From: Clostridium ragsdalei P11
GTDB lineage: Bacteria; Bacillota; Clostridia; Clostridiales; Clostridiaceae
Assembly (NCBI RefSeq): GCF_001675165.1
Contig: NZ_LROS01000012.1
Location: forward strand, 26,317-90,316
Reading direction: 5' to 3'
Length of the DNA: 64,000 nucleotides
This document shows, in pieces, positions 25,701 through 35,749 of the stretch; the stretch's first letter is position 1, and every line of letters begins with the position of its first letter. A program made the translations under genes and the position numbers. The notes beneath the pieces are model-generated. The model was not told the origin of the DNA. It did no database searches and worked only from the letters and a program-made list of their open reading frames with translations.

Positions 25701-28061
25701 TTATTTCAATTCAACTATTGTAACTCCTGTGCCACCTTCACCATATTCTCCAAGCCTGTGATTCTTTACATGAGAATGCTTCTTTAACATATCAGTTATA
25801 GAATTTCTAAGCACTCCGGTACCCTTACCGTGTATTATAGTAACTTCTTTAAGTCCTCCCATGTATGCATCATCTAAATATTTGTCTACAGTATAAGTTG
25901 CCTCTATAGAGTCCATTCCCCTTAAATCCACTGAACTTGAAACATTTCTTAAATTTAATTTAGCTTCTCTTTTTAACTTTTTCTTTTCACTTTTTGAATT
26001 GCCACTAGAAGTTCTCAATTCTTTCAACTTCACACTTATTTTCATGATTCCTGCTTGAACCTGTACTTCCCCCTTACTGTCAGGTTTAGATAGTACCACT
26101 GCTTTTTGATTTAATGAAGGTATGAATACTTCCTGCCCTTCTTTTACAGATTTAAGCTCTTCTCCAACATCATTTTTATTATCATACAACTTTTCTTCAG
26201 TTTTCTCTAATCTATCCTTAAGTTTTTTTCTATTTTCCTCTAATTTATGTCTTACAGAAGAAGTGTATCCCATTCTTTCTAGTTCTCTCATATCCTTTAG
26301 AATTTTATCTGCTTCTTCTTTAGAACTTCTTATTATTTCTTTTGCCTCTCTCTGCGCTCCAATGATAGCCTTATCTCTTATATTTTGAAGTTTACTTGCT
26401 TTTTCTTCATACTTTTCTTTGATTTTAGCTGCCTCACTTTTTAGTATTTCTGCTTCTCTAGCAAAAGTTTCAGCTTTTGATTTCTTTTCCTGAAGGCTTT
26501 GAATTAAATCTTCAAATTGTAAGGCATCGCTAGCTATATTTTCTCTAGCATCTTCTATTATAAAATCTGGCAGTCCAAGCCTTTTAGATATTTCAAAAGC
26601 ATTAGACTTTCCCGGTACTCCTATCATAAGCCTATAAGTAGGTCTCAAAGTTTCTATGTCAAATTCTACAGATGCATTTTCCACTCCCTCATTTTTTAAA
26701 GCATACACTTTTAATTCACTGTAATGAGTTGTAGCTACTATAGTGCATCCTCTTTTTCTTAAGTTTTCAAGTATGGATACTGCAAGAGCTGCACCTTCTG
26801 TAGGATCAGTACCTGCACCTAATTCATCAAACAACACAAGAGATTTTTCATCAAACTTTTCAATAATATTTACTATATTAGTCATATGTGATGAAAATGT
26901 AGATAAATTCTGCTCTATGCTCTGTTCATCTCCAATATCTGCAAATACCTCTGTAAAAAATCCTACAGTAGAATTCTCCCTAGCAGGTATCATAAGTCCA
27001 CTTAGCGCCATAATATGTAAAAGCCCTATAGTTTTGAGAGTTACAGTTTTTCCTCCTGTATTAGGTCCTGTTATAACTAAACAGCTAAAATTTCTACCTA
27101 TATATACATCCATAGGTACTACTGTTTTTTTATTTATAAGTGGATGCCTTCCTTCTATAATATTAACTACTCCATTTTCACTTACATTTGGAATGTTTCC
27201 ATTTAACTCACTGCCAAATTTAGCTTTAGCAAATATAAAATCAAGTTCCCATATTATATCTGCATTTCTTTCAACTACAGTTATATTATCATATATTTGC
27301 TGAGACAGTTCAGCTAATATTCTATCTATCTCTGCTTTTTCCTTTAGTTTTAGTTCCTTTATTTCATTGTTCAAATTTACAAGTCCCATAGGTTCTATAT
27401 AAAGAGTTGCCCCACTTGAACTTTGATCATGGACAAGTCCTGGTACGGATGACTTATTTTCCGCTTTTACAGGAAGCACGTATCTGTCCCCTCTCATAGT
27501 ATACAAATTATCCTGCAGGTAATCGGAATAACTTCTTATAAGTGAATTTACCCTATCCCTTACTGAAGCATTTTTATCTTTTAAACTTTTTCTGATATTG
27601 TAGAGAAGAGAACTTGCCTTATCAGATATTTCATCTTCGGTTTCTATAGCTGTAAAAATTTCATCTTCTAAATTTTTTAAAGGAACAATACCTGCACATA
27701 TGTCTTCTATAATTTTAAAATGTTCTTCATCTTCTGCCACAGTTATATACTTCTGAATTCTCCTAGCAGCCCTGAGTATTGCTCCTATTTTAAGAATTTG
27801 CCCTGGCATTAATGTAGAACCTTTTCCTGCCATTTTTATACCCTGTCTTACATCATAAACCCCTTCAAAAGGAGGGTTGCCTTTAGTTACAAGAAGTTTT
27901 AAAGCTTCTTTTGTTTCCTGTAAATGTTCCCTCACTTCATACAGGTTGTCATAAGGGCTTAATTTTTCTATTAAATCTTTAGCTGCTCCAGTATTTGCAT
28001 AATTTTTTAATTTTCCCTTTACTTTATAAAATTCTAAAACCTTTAATGATTTTTCGTTCAT
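25701..28061 (-). CDS. mutS2: Endonuclease MutS2
   Basis: 786 residues, normal length. Walker A is VITGPNTGGKTVTLKTIGLL near 328, Walker B LVLFDELGAGTDPTEGAAL near 408, followed by TTHYSEL. A long coiled coil (about 515-640) leads to the C-terminal Smr nuclease domain, with SVDLRGMDSIEATYTVDKYL near 710 and IIHGKGTGVLR near 742. MutS2 lacks the mismatch-recognition domain of MutS; it acts on recombination intermediates and, in Bacillus, on collided ribosomes. It lies between the U32 protein and DUF523 genes on the same strand. The start is ATG 28061, with a weak, distant AAGGGA. Confidence 0.95.
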   Translation of the reverse strand: MNEKSLKVLEFYKVKGKLKNYANTGAAKDLIEKLSPYDNLYEVREHLQETKEALKLLVTKGNPPFEGVYDVRQGIKMAGKGSTLMPGQILKIGAILRAARRIQKYITVAEDEEHFKIIEDICAGIVPLKNLEDEIFTAIETEDEISDKASSLLYNIRKSLKDKNASVRDRVNSLIRSYSDYLQDNLYTMRGDRYVLPVKAENKSSVPGLVHDQSSSGATLYIEPMGLVNLNNEIKELKLKEKAEIDRILAELSQQIYDNITVVERNADIIWELDFIFAKAKFGSELNGNIPNVSENGVVNIIEGRHPLINKKTVVPMDVYIGRNFSCLVITGPNTGGKTVTLKTIGLLHIMALSGLMIPARENSTVGFFTEVFADIGDEQSIEQNLSTFSSHMTNIVNIIEKFDEKSLVLFDELGAGTDPTEGAALAVSILENLRKRGCTIVATTHYSELKVYALKNEGVENASVEFDIETLRPTYRLMIGVPGKSNAFEISKRLGLPDFIIEDARENIASDALQFEDLIQSLQEKKSKAETFAREAEILKSEAAKIKEKYEEKASKLQNIRDKAIIGAQREAKEIIRSSKEEADKILKDMRELERMGYTSSVRHKLEENRKKLKDRLEKTEEKLYDNKNDVGEELKSVKEGQEVFIPSLNQKAVVLSKPDSKGEVQVQAGIMKISVKLKELRTSSGNSKSEKKKLKREAKLNLRNVSSSVDLRGMDSIEATYTVDKYLDDAYMGGLKEVTIIHGKGTGVLRNSITDMLKKHSHVKNHRLGEYGEGGTGVTIVELK

Positions 28062-28117
28062 TTAAATTTACCAATCCCTTCAGATCAAATGACTTTAATT
28101 TTGTGTTACCCATAATC

Positions 28118-30487
28118 TTACTCTATACTATTTTTATAATGTCCTCTGGTAAACTCACTAAAATCACCATGAAATTCTTCTTTTTCAAAGCATTCTAATA
28201 TTTTTTTAGTCTTGCTATAATCTTCATCAATAAAATCTACTCTAAAACTGTCAATTCCTATATTTCTAAGTTCTTCTATATTCGATATAAGGTTAGTTGC
28301 AACAGAATTATATATGTAGCTTCTGCAGAATTCATCCGTGTTTAATGGAAACTCTTTTTTCTTTCTGTCTATAAGAAAGAACTCCCCTTCTTTACAAGCA
28401 CCTTTACAATTTTTAGAAGTAGTTTTACCTCCAAAAGTGCTTCCTACAGCACAGTACTCACTTACCATAAGCTCCACTTTTCCATATACAAACATTTGAG
28501 CTTTAAAATTACTATTTCTAATTAGCTCATTTATTTCATGTTTACTTAGCTCCACACTTAAACAAGATCCATTCATAATTTTGCTATAAAAATCCAGTGC
28601 ACAGCTGTTTGTTATGTTTAACTTATAATCACCTAATATATTTAGCTTATTTCTAAACTTACTTATTATACCTAAATTTGCAGTAACTATGCCTTCAATT
28701 TTATTTAAGTTTTTATCTATAAATTTCTCTATATAATTAAATTCGTTTTTAACTATATTGGGAACTTTAATATATATTTTTTTAGATTCAAGATTATTTA
28801 AATTATTTATTTTAATTTGTTTAAATGGATTTATGCATATGTGTTCAAAACTTGATTCCATCACTGCCTTCAATTGCTCATTAGTATTTACAAATACCAT
28901 TTTAGGTGGTAAATATACTTTATCAAAATTGTTTTTTAGCACAGGTACTTCATATACTTTTTTGCTTGAAATACTACTTTTTTTATTTTTATTTAGTATA
29001 TATTGCTTGATTTCATCTAAAAGCCTTCTTCTAATTTCATTTAAATCAGATATAGGCAAAAATCCAGGTTGAAATATTTCAAATTCTATGCTATCAAATT
29101 TAAATATATTATTTCCAGTTTTATTTAAACTTTTATATATTCTCTCTTTGCTCAAAGGCTGCTTTAGAGCCTCTTCTACTATTTGTCCTTCTACCCTAAA
29201 ATCACTTTTATCGTAATTGCAGTACAAAGTAACTGGCTTTCCAACTTCAAATTGTATTTTTAAACATAAGTTAATTTTCTTGCCATAATGATCTTCATAT
29301 ATCTTTTCTAACTTTTGAAGCTGAATTAAATCAGAGGTTTTATATATCCTATCTCCTGCTTTATAATTTGCTGGAAAGATTTTGACCCTTTCTCCCTTAT
29401 AAGCCCTTGCAGTTTCTTTTCCGGACTTCACCAGTTTAGAAATAGTAAAACCACTAGTTCCAATTCTCACTCCATCTCCTTCTGATATATCTTCAGTAAG
29501 TAGAATGCTTTTATCACTATTTACTTCACCTATTTCTATACCTGTATTCTTAGGGAAAGAATACGCCATCATATCTTTTCCAGTATTTTTATGCAAGTAA
29601 GCCTTTGAAAATCCCTGTCTGTTAAATAATTGCAAAAGTCTTTTTTTACTACCTTCTATATAAGACAAATCCTTTAATTTTTTACCTTCTTGGTAGAAAT
29701 TATCAATGGCATTTCTATATTCCGATACAACTCCTGCCACATATTCCGGTCTTTTCATTCTTCCTTCTATTTTCAAGGAACTTGCTCCACTTTCTATTAT
29801 TTCCTTAATATCTTCAATAGTACACATATCTTTTGGACTTAAAATATACCCCTTATGTTTACCTTTATCTTTCTTATTTACAATTTCATAGGGAAGCCTG
29901 CAGGGCTGGGCACATCTGCCTCTATTTCCACTTCTCCCCCCAATCATACTGCTCATAAGACACTGTCCAGAATAGCAAACGCAAAGAGCACCATGTATAA
30001 ATACTTCCGTTTCTATATCAAGAATTTTAGATATATACTCTATTTCTTTTAATGAAAGTTCTCTAGAAAGTACTATTCTTTTAAAACCAAGTTTACTTAA
30101 AGACAAGGCCGCCTCTGCATTGTGTACTGTCATTTGAGTAGATGCATGAAGCTCAAGTTCAGGAAGCCTTTCTCTTAAAAGACATGCCAAACCAATATCC
30201 TGTATTAGAAGGGCATCTACTCCTACATTATACAAAAATTCAGCATATTTACAAGCTTCTTTCAATTCCTTTTCTTTCATTATAGTATTTATAGTAACAT
30301 ATACCTTTACATTATATAGATGGCAATATTCCACTGCCTCTTTCATAGTCTTGTCATCAAAGTTAGAAGCATAAGCCCTTGCAGAAAACTTATTTCCTCC
30401 AAGATAAACAGCATCTGCCCCTGCTTGAACTGCCGCATATAAACTTTCTAAATTCCCTGCTGGAGCCAATAATTCCACTTTTTTCAT
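28118..30487 (-). CDS. U32 family protein (peptidase-like; RlhA-type RNA hydroxylase candidate) with C-terminal DUF3656-like region
   Basis: 789 residues. The U32 core begins VELLAPAGNLESLYAAVQAG and has ADAVYLGGNKFSARAYASNF. The signature Cys cluster is LCVCYSGQCLMSSMIGGRSG plus NRGRCAQPCR near residues 168-200; two further Cys lie in SKNCKGACKEGEF near 720. Long U32 proteins with this extra region include E. coli RlhA, which makes 5-hydroxycytidine in 23S rRNA, while TrhP relatives act on tRNA; older annotations call them collagenases. Substrate here is not known. AGGAG precedes ATG 30487. A terminator-like hairpin separates it from zapA upstream, and mutS2 follows 56 nt downstream. Confidence 0.85.
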   Translation of the reverse strand: MKKVELLAPAGNLESLYAAVQAGADAVYLGGNKFSARAYASNFDDKTMKEAVEYCHLYNVKVYVTINTIMKEKELKEACKYAEFLYNVGVDALLIQDIGLACLLRERLPELELHASTQMTVHNAEAALSLSKLGFKRIVLSRELSLKEIEYISKILDIETEVFIHGALCVCYSGQCLMSSMIGGRSGNRGRCAQPCRLPYEIVNKKDKGKHKGYILSPKDMCTIEDIKEIIESGASSLKIEGRMKRPEYVAGVVSEYRNAIDNFYQEGKKLKDLSYIEGSKKRLLQLFNRQGFSKAYLHKNTGKDMMAYSFPKNTGIEIGEVNSDKSILLTEDISEGDGVRIGTSGFTISKLVKSGKETARAYKGERVKIFPANYKAGDRIYKTSDLIQLQKLEKIYEDHYGKKINLCLKIQFEVGKPVTLYCNYDKSDFRVEGQIVEEALKQPLSKERIYKSLNKTGNNIFKFDSIEFEIFQPGFLPISDLNEIRRRLLDEIKQYILNKNKKSSISSKKVYEVPVLKNNFDKVYLPPKMVFVNTNEQLKAVMESSFEHICINPFKQIKINNLNNLESKKIYIKVPNIVKNEFNYIEKFIDKNLNKIEGIVTANLGIISKFRNKLNILGDYKLNITNSCALDFYSKIMNGSCLSVELSKHEINELIRNSNFKAQMFVYGKVELMVSEYCAVGSTFGGKTTSKNCKGACKEGEFFLIDRKKKEFPLNTDEFCRSYIYNSVATNLISNIEELRNIGIDSFRVDFIDEDYSKTKKILECFEKEEFHGDFSEFTRGHYKNSIE

Positions 30488-30538
30488 TATTCCATCTTCT
30501 CCTATTTAAATATTTAAATTTATTCACTCACTAATAAA

Positions 30539-30566
30539 ATCCGAACCAAGACCATCGTCAGTTCGG
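30539..30566 (-). terminator. Terminator after zapA
   Basis: TCCGAAC and GTTCGGA (about 30540-30563) form a hairpin with a 13-14-nt loop. AT-rich T-containing tails occur on both sides; on the minus strand it follows the zapA stop by a few nt and is followed by TTTTATT. It would end zapA transcripts before the U32 gene. Confidence 0.5.
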
Positions 30567-30569
30567 ATT

Positions 30570-31169
30570 TTATTTTACCCCATTATTTAAAAGAGCATTT
30601 TTCCTTTTTCTCTCTTTTGCCAGACTTATCTGGTTTTCTTCTAGTTTATGTTGAAGATCTATTATCTTATACTTACCAGATTGGACTTGAAATTTGAGTT
30701 CCTTATTTTGTGCCGTCATTTTGGTATTTTCATTCATATACTTTTGAGCTTCTTCTTTTATAATTTTTATTTCTTCTTCTAATTTGCTTATTTTTTTATC
30801 TTTTTCTTTTAAAGACTCACTACTACTGCTATTCTTTAATTTTATTTTAAATTCAGCATTGAGCTCCTCCGTATACCTAAGCTGCTTTCTCAAAGATTTA
30901 ATCTGATCCTCGTATACTTTCCCTACTCTTTCTAGCTCATCCACTCTTCCCGACAACTGGTCTTCTTTTTCCTGAGCTTTTAACATATCGTCTGCTACAT
31001 TAAGTGCCGATAAAACAGCTGCTGAGGAAGTGCTTAATTTACTATTATTTTTTATAATACTCTTAACTTTTTTATCCACATAACTTGCTACCTTATGTAG
31101 ATATTCTTCTTGCTCGTCACCTTTTAAATTATATTCAACTCCATTTATAAAAACCGTCACCATACTCAT
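30570..31169 (-). CDS. zapA: ZapA family cell-division protein with long coiled coil
   Basis: 199 residues. The first 90 form a ZapA domain (VTVFINGVEYNLKGDEQEEY, then VASYVDKKVKSIIKN and AAVLSALNVADDMLKAQ). The remainder is a charged heptad-rich coiled coil to about residue 190, roughly twice the length of ZapA proteins I know (85-110 residues). ZapA bundles FtsZ filaments at the division site in the cytosol; the longer coiled coil may change spacing or partner binding. It follows pheT in the same direction but beyond a terminator. The start is ATG 31169 or two codons later. Confidence 0.85.
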   Translation of the reverse strand: MSMVTVFINGVEYNLKGDEQEEYLHKVASYVDKKVKSIIKNNSKLSTSSAAVLSALNVADDMLKAQEKEDQLSGRVDELERVGKVYEDQIKSLRKQLRYTEELNAEFKIKLKNSSSSESLKEKDKKISKLEEEIKIIKEEAQKYMNENTKMTAQNKELKFQVQSGKYKIIDLQHKLEENQISLAKERKRKNALLNNGVK

Positions 31170-31283
31170 TTAAACACCCTCTTAGATCATGCTGTTTCCA
31201 ATTCTTTATAACAATATTCTATCACAAATCTTCCACATATGAAATATTTTATTTTACCTTAAAGAGCTAAAGTATCATAAAAA

Positions 31284-31320
31284 GAAGCTGAATGAACATT
31301 AAATTCATCCAGCCTTATTG
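31284..31320 (-). terminator. Terminator after pheT
   Basis: On the minus strand AAGGCTGGATGAA, a 7-nt loop and TTCATTCAGCTT form a long hairpin followed by CTTTTTA. It lies about 15 nt after the pheT stop. Confidence 0.75.
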
Positions 31321-31332
31321 ATCAATTAATCC

Positions 31333-33714
31333 TTACTGTCTAAGTTGTGCTCCTAAATTATGCTCTAGTGATCTTATTATTTTGCTATGAACTTTATTAA
31401 CTTCTTTATCTGTAAGAGTTTTATTTTCAGCTCTATAAGATATTGAATAAGCTATGCTCTTCTTTCCACTTTCTATCTGTTTTCCTCTATAAACATCAAA
31501 CAATTTAACTTTCTCTAGGATGTTTCCTCCCTGTTTTCTTATAATATCCTCCACTTCCTGTACCATTATATTGTCATCCACTAAAACTGCAAGGTCTCTA
31601 GAAACTGCAGGGAATTTAGGCAGTGGTGTATATTTTTTATCTGAATCAGCATGTTCATACAAAACATCTAAGTTTAATTCAGCAATATAACATCTTTCGT
31701 CTATACCATAATTTTCGCATACAGTTGGGTGGATTTCTCCAAGCACTCCTGCTAACTTTCTATTTACATAAAGGGCAGCTGTTCTTCCAGGATGGAAAGT
31801 TGGATTATCGCTTTCTCTCTTAAAAGAAATTTTTTCTATTCCTAAGGTATCTAATATGTTTTCCACTATACCTTTTAAATTGAAGTAATCACATTCACCA
31901 TACATTCCAATGGTTACAATATTGTCTTCTTCAGGTAAAGTATCACCATTTTCTAGTGGAAGATACACTCTTCCAATTTCAAATAACCTTACAATTTCAT
32001 TTTTTCTTGAATAGTTTCTACCTAAGCATTCCATCATAGACGGTAATGTAGTTGTTCTCATTATGCTGTAGTCTTCTCCCAAAGGATTTTTTATAGCTAT
32101 GGCATTTCTAAGTTTGCTATTTTCTGGTAAAAGTATTTTGTCAAATACCTTTCTGCTTACAAAAGAGTAACTTATAGATTGGTTTAATCCACTTGAAATA
32201 AGTGTTTCTATCAATTTATCATCCAGCTTTTGCTTTGGATTCTTTCCGCCTTTTGTACTTACACTTCTTATTACAGTAGTAGGTACATTGCTGTATCCAT
32301 ATATTCTAGCTACTTCTTCTGCCACATCTTCTCTTATATTTATATCTCCCCTAAAAGTAGGAACATCTATATGTAATAGATCTCCTCTAAGCTGAGTTTT
32401 TAATTCCAGCCTATTTAAATAATCTACCATATCTTCCTTAGGTATTTCAGTACCCAAAAATTTATTTACCCAGTTGGAATCAACATCTACGCTGTGAGGT
32501 TCAACTTTTTCATTGTATACATCAATAGTACCTTCCATAACTTTTCCTGCTTTTAGCATCTCAACTAAATTGCAAGCTCTGTTCATAGCAACCTCAGCTA
32601 AATTAGGATCAAGATCCTTTTCAAATCTACCTGAAGCTTCTGTTCTAAGTGCCAGCTTTTGTGACGAAACTCTTATATTAGTACCATCAAAGTTAGCACA
32701 CTCAAATACTATAGAAGAAGTATCATCTCTTATCTCAGAATTAAGACCTCCCATTATTCCTGCAAGTCCGATAGCCCTATCTCCATCTTTAATGGTAAGC
32801 ATATTCTGATCTAGTTGCCTTTCCTCTTCATCAAGAGTAGTAAACTTTTCTCCATCTTTAGCTCTCTCTACAACTATAGTCCCCGATTTTATCTTCCTTA
32901 CATCATAAGCATGCATAGGTTCTCCTATTTCAAGCATTACAAAATTAGTTATATCAACTATATTGTTTATTGGCCTTACACCTGCTTCTAAAAGTCTCTC
33001 CTGCATCCATGAAGGTGATGGCTCTATTTTTACATCTTTTATGCCCCTTGCCATATACCTTTTGCAAAGCTTATCTTTTATCTCTACTTTTAATGTGTTT
33101 TGAATATTTTCGCTGCAAGAAGGCTTATAATCTAATTCTGGCATTTTATAGCTTTCATTTAAAGTTGCAGCAGTTTCCCTTGCCATTCCTATCATACTAA
33201 GACAATCAGGTCTATTTGAAGTTATCTCAAAATCAAGTATAGTACTTGTCATATCAAGTACTTCCTTTATGTCCTTTCCAATTGGTGTATCTTCTTTTAA
33301 AATCATAAGTCCATATACAGGCTTATCTCCTGCTATGCCAAGCTCTTCCTCAGAGCAAAACATTCCATTTGACATAAGACCTCTTAGTTTTCCTTTTTTT
33401 ATTTTTACTCCACCATGAAGTGTAGAGTCATGAAGTGCTACAGGAACTATATCTTGTTCTTTCATATTAGTGGCAGCTGTTATAATTTGAATAGGTTCTT
33501 CTTTTCCTATATCCACCTGACATACAACAAGTTTATCTGCCTGAGGATGACTTTCTATCTTTATTATTTTACCTGTAACTACGTTTTGAATTTCATCCCC
33601 TGTTACAATTGCTTCTTCAAGTTTTGAACCACTTAAAGTCAATCTATCTCCTAATTCTTTTCCTGGAATATCTATTTTAACATAATCCTTTAACCATTTT
33701 ACTGGAACTTTCAT
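31333..33714 (-). CDS. pheT: Phenylalanyl-tRNA synthetase beta subunit
   Basis: 793 residues, the normal bacterial length. Domains in order: EMAP/tRNA-binding domain (about 40-150, e.g. [20 protein letters not shown]), B3/B4 editing domain, B5 domain ([20 protein letters not shown] near 455-475) and the C-terminal anticodon-binding FDX-ACB domain ([20 protein letters not shown] near 700). It pairs with PheS as an alpha2-beta2 enzyme charging tRNA-Phe. I use ATG 33714 ([14 protein letters not shown]), which has AAAGGAG 8 nt upstream, rather than the in-frame upstream codon at 33732. It is separated from pheS by 543 nt of palindromic repeats, an unusual split for this gene pair. Confidence 0.97.
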   Translation of the reverse strand: MKVPVKWLKDYVKIDIPGKELGDRLTLSGSKLEEAIVTGDEIQNVVTGKIIKIESHPQADKLVVCQVDIGKEEPIQIITAATNMKEQDIVPVALHDSTLHGGVKIKKGKLRGLMSNGMFCSEEELGIAGDKPVYGLMILKEDTPIGKDIKEVLDMTSTILDFEITSNRPDCLSMIGMARETAATLNESYKMPELDYKPSCSENIQNTLKVEIKDKLCKRYMARGIKDVKIEPSPSWMQERLLEAGVRPINNIVDITNFVMLEIGEPMHAYDVRKIKSGTIVVERAKDGEKFTTLDEEERQLDQNMLTIKDGDRAIGLAGIMGGLNSEIRDDTSSIVFECANFDGTNIRVSSQKLALRTEASGRFEKDLDPNLAEVAMNRACNLVEMLKAGKVMEGTIDVYNEKVEPHSVDVDSNWVNKFLGTEIPKEDMVDYLNRLELKTQLRGDLLHIDVPTFRGDINIREDVAEEVARIYGYSNVPTTVIRSVSTKGGKNPKQKLDDKLIETLISSGLNQSISYSFVSRKVFDKILLPENSKLRNAIAIKNPLGEDYSIMRTTTLPSMMECLGRNYSRKNEIVRLFEIGRVYLPLENGDTLPEEDNIVTIGMYGECDYFNLKGIVENILDTLGIEKISFKRESDNPTFHPGRTAALYVNRKLAGVLGEIHPTVCENYGIDERCYIAELNLDVLYEHADSDKKYTPLPKFPAVSRDLAVLVDDNIMVQEVEDIIRKQGGNILEKVKLFDVYRGKQIESGKKSIAYSISYRAENKTLTDKEVNKVHSKIIRSLEHNLGAQLRQ

Positions 33715-33786
33715 ACAAAAATCTCCTTTCAAATTTTTAATCTTGATAGACTTTCTAGTTAAAAATAAAATTATTCTCCGAGATAT

Positions 33787-33958
33787 TTTTACAACCTTCA
33801 GCTCATTAAATATTTTGATAAGTCTAAGTAAAAAATTCTAAAAAAGCTAAGAACTTTTGAAAACTCGTACCTCAGACAATTCAAAAGTTCTAAGTTTTTA
33901 CGAATTTTTTTCTAAGACTTATATACAAAATATTTAAAAGAGCTTCATTATTGTAAAA
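33787..33958. repeat. Palindromic repeat family P, copy C (type 2)
   Basis: This 172-bp inverted repeat runs from TTTTACAACCTTCAGCTC to ATTATTGTAAAA. The arms contain GATAAGTCTAAG / CTAAGACTTAT and the loop is AACTCGTACCTCAGACAA. The inner stem GAACTTTTGAA pairs with TTCAAAAGTTC. It lies in the pheS-pheT gap. Confidence 0.85.
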
Positions 33959-34026
33959 ATATATCTGCGCATAAATTTTATTTTTAAGATAGAAATTTAA
34001 CATAAGATTCTAAATGAAATTGAACC

Positions 34027-34234
34027 TATATCCGCCAATATGATGACAAAATTGAAATCACGTTTAAAAACTTTTTTAATAAGTCTTAGCGAGATATTTT
34101 AGAAAATCTTAGGAGTTTAGATATGTTTGAGGTACGAGTTTAGCTAAGCTTCTTAGATTTTCAAAATATCGAACTTTAGACTTATTAAAAGTTTTTACGG
34201 TGATGAAATTTGTCAGCTTATTCGGCGGTATATG
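34027..34234. repeat. Palindromic repeat family P, copy D (type 1)
   Basis: This ~208-bp inverted repeat begins TATATCCGCCAATATGATGA and ends TTCGGCGGTATATG. The arms contain AACTTTTTTAATAAGTCTTA and TTTAGACTTATTAAAAGTTT; the loop is TGTTTGAGGTACGAGTT. The inner stem has two positions that pair only as G-U, which suits RNA better than a DNA cruciform. It lies 68 nt from copy C with its loop in the opposite orientation. Confidence 0.85.
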
Positions 34235-34257
34235 CCAATTTCAATCTAGAAACTCTA

Positions 34258-35271
34258 TTAAAATTGATTTAAAAATCTCATGTCACTTTCATACATGTTT
34301 CTTATATCATCTATTCCGTATTTTAACATGACCATCCTATCTACACCCATTCCAAAAGCAAATCCACTGTAAACTTCAGGATCTATTCCACAATTTCTAA
34401 GTACCTGAGGATGAACCATTCCACATCCTAAAAGTTCTATCCATCCTTCTCCCTTACATACCCTGCATCCTTTTCCATGGCATACAAAGCAACTGGCATC
34501 CATTTCTGCAGAAGGTTCTGTAAAAGGGAAATGATGAGGTCTGAATTTTGTACTTATGTCATTTCCGAATAACTTTTTAGCAAATAGTTCAAGAGTACCT
34601 TTTAAATTTGCAAAAGTTATACCTTTGTCAACTACTAGACCTTCCATTTGATAAAATATAGGTGAATGAGTGGCATCCACTGAATCTGAACGATAAACTT
34701 TACCTGGAGATATCATCTTTATTGGAGGTTTTTGTTTTTCCATAGTTCTTACCTGTATTGGAGAAGTTTGAGTTCTAAGCACTACATTCTCATTTATATA
34801 AAAGGTGTCCTGTTCACCCCTTGCTGGATGATTTTTAGGTATGTTAAGTGCTTCAAAGTTATAATAATCCTTCTCTACTTCAGGACCTTCTTCTATAGTA
34901 AATCCCATAGAAATAAATATCTGTTTCATCTCTTCTAGTGTTTGTTCTAGCGGATGACGCTTTCCTACAGTTTGCTTTATACCAGGCATAGTAATATCAA
35001 TGGTTTCATTCTGCAGCTTTGCTTGCGTAGCACTTGATTTTATCTTTTTTGATGCCTCTTCTATAGCATTTTCCAGTGTACTCCTCACTTCATTGGCAAG
35101 CTTACCAATTGCAGGTCTTTCTTCTTTGGAAAGATCCTTCATGCCCCTGAGTATTTTTGTAAGTTCTCCCTTTTTACCTAGATATTTAACTCTTATATCC
35201 TCTATATCTAACTTTTTATTTTTTAATTCGCTAAAGGCATTTTCCTTTATCTGTTTTAATTCTTCTTTCAT
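34258..35271 (-). CDS. pheS: Phenylalanyl-tRNA synthetase alpha subunit
   Basis: About 337 residues. The class II core is evident: motif 1 region [20 protein letters not shown] near 125, motif 2 [20 protein letters not shown] near 200 and motif 3 [20 protein letters not shown] near 305. A Cys cluster [14 protein letters not shown] (about 258-271) may bind zinc, a feature of some clostridial PheS proteins. The N-terminal coiled coil binds tRNA-Phe. I use ATG 35271 ([13 protein letters not shown]) with AAAGGAG 8 nt upstream. Expression is controlled by the T-box leader upstream; pheT follows after a repeat-filled gap. Confidence 0.97.
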   Translation of the reverse strand: MKEELKQIKENAFSELKNKKLDIEDIRVKYLGKKGELTKILRGMKDLSKEERPAIGKLANEVRSTLENAIEEASKKIKSSATQAKLQNETIDITMPGIKQTVGKRHPLEQTLEEMKQIFISMGFTIEEGPEVEKDYYNFEALNIPKNHPARGEQDTFYINENVVLRTQTSPIQVRTMEKQKPPIKMISPGKVYRSDSVDATHSPIFYQMEGLVVDKGITFANLKGTLELFAKKLFGNDISTKFRPHHFPFTEPSAEMDASCFVCHGKGCRVCKGEGWIELLGCGMVHPQVLRNCGIDPEVYSGFAFGMGVDRMVMLKYGIDDIRNMYESDMRFLNQF

Positions 35272-35307
35272 TTTAAGCTCTCCTTTCACTACAATCTTTT
35301 TAATTTA

Positions 35308-35578
35308 AAACAAAAATAAAAAGCCCATCCCTCTAAGGGACGAACTTTGATCCGCGTTACCACCCAAATTGATACTATTAGAAAATAATATCCTCTTTGT
35401 ATATTTTAACGATAATTAACCGCTGACTGCTAATTATAATTTCACAGCCAGTACTCCAGGAGGAACTTCAATATATAATATTTTAAAAAAAGCTTCCAGC
35501 CCTGACTTTTTTTCTCTGATAAAAATCATATATCTACTTTCTCTTTCACAGTAAGTGTTCTTATTCAACTTTTATTAT
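35308..35578 (-). promoter_or_regulatory. T-box leader of pheST (Phe specifier)
   Basis: On the minus strand the T-box core GGGTGGTAACGCGG lies near 35350-35363 and is followed by a terminator, GTCCCTTAGAGGGATG and a T-run, at about 35312-35340. Stem I lies upstream with GTAGA, the AGAGA motif and AGTTCCTCC, in which TTC would be the Phe specifier codon. Uncharged tRNA-Phe would stabilise the antiterminator and turn on pheST. The promoter lies beyond an inserted 131-bp element. Confidence 0.88.
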
Positions 35579-35709
35579 TTATCCGATGACTACCTGCTCT
35601 AATACTCCCACTTCTCCAAGTTGGAGTAAAGAGCAGCTAAGTCCCTGGATAACGATTTCTAAGCATCAGGTGGAGTCAAAACTCCATCTGATGTCAAGAA
35701 CTCTGTTTA
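35579..35709. mobile_element. Two-hairpin element family R, copy 1 (131 bp)
   Basis: It starts TTATCCGATGACTACC and ends AAGAACTCTGTTTA. Hairpin 1 is closed by TTATCC/GGATAA and contains TGCTCTAATACTCC paired with GGAGTAAAGAGCA; hairpin 2 is CATCAGGTGGAGT / ACTCCATCTGATG. TTAT precedes it. There is no ORF. It is inserted between the pheST promoter (35719-35747) and the T-box, so it should be transcribed, in the sense opposite to that listed here, as the first 130 nt of the pheST mRNA. Confidence 0.75.
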
Positions 35710-35718
35710 TATCTTTAA

Positions 35719-35747
35719 ATTTTACATATATATTTACATATTGTCAA
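35719..35747 (-). promoter_or_regulatory. Promoter of the pheST operon
   Basis: On the minus strand TTGACA (35742-35747) and TAAAAT (35719-35724) are spaced by 17 nt. The start site would fall near 35712, immediately before the inserted element. No comparable promoter is visible between the element and the T-box. Confidence 0.75.
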
Positions 35748-35749
35748 CA

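Noticed and set aside
26743..27303. Plus-strand ORF of 186 residues
   Set aside because: Antisense shadow of mutS2, whose Walker and Smr motifs prove the minus frame.
33715..34270. Frameshifted or broken pheST
   Set aside because: Both subunits are complete with normal lengths and their own ribosome sites; the gap is repeat DNA only.
35579..35709. Family R element as a known riboswitch for pheST
   Set aside because: The same sequence occurs at unrelated places, including inside a palindrome, so it is an inserted element rather than a gene-specific leader.
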